A stretch of 42,177 nt of DNA from Kiritimatiellia bacterium. GTDB lineage: Bacteria > Verrucomicrobiota > Kiritimatiellia > JAFGHX01. A program made the translations under genes and the position numbers. Under the pieces are notes generated by a model. It did not search any database, was not told the DNA's origin, and was given only the letters and a program-made list of their open reading frames with translations. The first letter of the stretch is position 1. Every line of letters begins with the position of its first letter. The stretch is from NCBI GenBank assembly GCA_016929905.1, contig JAFGHX010000353.1:1-42177 (forward strand), in the 5' to 3' direction. Shown here piece by piece: positions 40,873 through 42,177 of the stretch.

Positions 40873-42177
40873 TCAGTCGACACTCTTGCCGAACGGCGTC
40901 CGTGTCCTCACGCGTGCGGGCCCTCGCGTGCCTGCGCGCGGGACCACGACCCCGGCCCGGGAATGCCCCCTGAAGAAGGCCCAGATGAGCTCGCATGCGT
41001 CGATGTCCCGGCAGGTCCGGCCGACCAGCCGCTCCGACAGGTACTGCCAGCCGCCGGGCCACGTGTGGCCGCCGCCTTCGATGGTGTAGAGGACCGCGTC
41101 GGCGTCGCCGGTTCGGGCGCGGTAGATATCGCGTTTGACCCGGGTGCCGTCCTCCGGGCAGGCGTCGGGCAACAGCGCGGTCTCCGGCTGGGCGGCGCAG
41201 CCGTTGCGGGTCGCCCAGAACTGAACGGCCTCGGGAATCGAAACCCCCTTGCCGATCTTGCGGCGCTGTGTGCCGATCTCGCCGCCCGCCCAGGGGACCA
41301 AAGGGTCGTCCGTGCCGTTGATGATCAACACCGGCACGGGCGCGGCCGGCTCGCACGTTCCCACCAGGTCCAGGGGAATGGTGCCCATCACCGGCGCGAT
41401 GGCCGCGACCCGCTCCGCGTGCTCGAACGCGAAGCGCTGCGTCAGCATCGCACCGTTGGACGCGCCCGTCATGTAGATCCGGGCCGGATCGGCATTCCAC
41501 TCCGACACAAGCCGATCGATCAGCGCGCAGAGGAAGCCGACGTCGTCTATCTTCTCCTTGTGTGCGCGGTAGCTCACGTTGCGCCTGCCGTCGTTCCAGT
41601 GCCGTTCGATGCCCTCCGGATAGACCACGACGAATCCGTCCCGATCGGCCAATGCGTTGAACGTGCGCTGCGTGAGCTGCTCCATGCGCTCGGCGTCGCC
41701 GAGCCCGCCGTGCAGCGCCATGAGCAACGGCGCCGGGACCGCCTCGTCACGCGAGGCGGGGATGTAGAGGCGGTAGGTCCGGGTCAGGCCGTCGTGCGTG
41801 AGCGATCCCTCCCGCGTTTCGCCCGTCTTGCGCGACGCGGGTGCGGGTGTCCATGGCGTGAGCCAGGTGACGTTCGTTATGACCCGGCCGCACAGTGTGT
41901 TCGCATACGACCCGTTGAGCCGGCTCTTGGCTTCCGGCTTCTGTTTCAGATAGTGATCACTTAAGAGGAGCGTCATGGCCCGCGTGATGCGCTGGGCATC
42001 CGCTCGGGCCCGGGAAGGCAACAACCAGGCCTTCGGATTGTCCGCGAAGCAGAAGTGGTCGGCATTGTCCAGCCACAGGAAATACGTCTCGCCCGGCGGC
42101 AGCAGCTTGAGGACCTCCCATCGCGCCTCAGCCGGCATGCTTGTATTCTCGGCGCTCTTCTGAACGTCCTTCGAACC
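40873..42177 (-). CDS. Two-domain alpha/beta hydrolase (esterase), cut by the window edge
   Basis: The frame is open to the last base, so the 5' end is outside the window. The first ~100 visible residues (GSKDVQKSAENTSMPAEARW at the edge, then LPPGETYFLWLDNADHFCF) look like the C-terminal part of one alpha/beta hydrolase with its catalytic His. From about residue 105 (counted from the ATG at 42138) a second, complete hydrolase of the LpqC/PHB depolymerase/feruloyl esterase type follows: LMALHGGLGDAER oxyanion region, nucleophile in TGASNGA, Asp in NGTDDPLVPW, His in GGGHTWPGG. A tandem esterase is inferred. Signal peptide status is unknown. Confidence 0.8.
   Translation of the reverse strand, partial: GSKDVQKSAENTSMPAEARWEVLKLLPPGETYFLWLDNADHFCFADNPKAWLLPSRARADAQRITRAMTLLLSDHYLKQKPEAKSRLNGSYANTLCGRVITNVTWLTPWTPAPASRKTGETREGSLTHDGLTRTYRLYIPASRDEAVPAPLLMALHGGLGDAERMEQLTQRTFNALADRDGFVVVYPEGIERHWNDGRRNVSYRAHKEKIDDVGFLCALIDRLVSEWNADPARIYMTGASNGAMLTQRFAFEHAERVAAIAPVMGTIPLDLVGTCEPAAPVPVLIINGTDDPLVPWAGGEIGTQRRKIGKGVSIPEAVQFWATRNGCAAQPETALLPDACPEDGTRVKRDIYRARTGDADAVLYTIEGGGHTWPGGWQYLSERLVGRTCRDIDACELIWAFFRGHSRAGVVVPRAGTRGPARVRTRTPFGKSVD

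Overview
The window is GC-rich bacterial DNA. The organism is probably a member of the Planctomycetes-Verrucomicrobia-Chlamydiae group, perhaps close to Kiritimatiellota or Lentisphaerota; this is inference. The reasons are the density of sugar-processing genes (sulfatase, GHL6-type and DUF4038-type glycosidases, a CBM9-like protein, deacetylase-fold enzymes), a secreted beta-propeller with an acidic D-x-D-G-D-LL type calcium-binding segment, a Tat-signal protein, consistent Shine-Dalgarno sites, and many structured intergenic repeats. No rRNA, tRNA or CRISPR array was seen.

1-18 kb is a carbohydrate and small-molecule catabolic region. Two zinc-less medium-chain dehydrogenases flank a sugar isomerase/epimerase and sit behind a promoter carrying a perfect LacI-type palindrome (197-212). 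An HTH-cupin regulator overlaps a zinc dehydrogenase gene, followed by a cupin. A GntR-LacI hybrid regulator then faces a deacetylase gene; both divergent promoters carry the same operator over their -10 boxes. Next come a creatinase-like M24 protein with missing metal ligands, two glycoside-hydrolase-like proteins, a second deacetylase gene under the same LacI-type operator as the first operon (14238-14251), two overlapping amidohydrolases (the second has lost its HxH), and a creatininase-family enzyme.

18-27.5 kb holds a GNAT acetyltransferase, a three-gene set (DUF6916-like protein, YWTD propeller, tail-collar/microcystin-dependent protein), a spermidine-synthase-like methyltransferase, a cytoplasmic sulfatase, a TolC-type outer-membrane channel and a DUF4038 glycosidase.

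27.5-35.5 kb looks like an accessory island: an AAA/DUF4143 ATPase, an intact IS1595-family element with terminal repeats and target duplication, a PEP-synthase-like swivelling-histidine phosphotransferase, a GalT-like protein with an HxHxH motif, and a divergent winged-helix protein. The phosphotransferase and GalT-like pair is the best candidate here for an undescribed small-molecule pathway.

35.5-42.2 kb is mostly housekeeping: leucyl-tRNA synthetase, a small membrane protein, a HIT hydrolase, GMP synthase, and a two-domain alpha/beta hydrolase cut by the window edge.

Scattered through the intergenic spaces are several families of multi-hairpin repeats. The clearest is a 96-100 bp element in four copies (3460, 25656, 38098, 39056) whose stems covary between copies and which usually lies directly at gene 3' ends.
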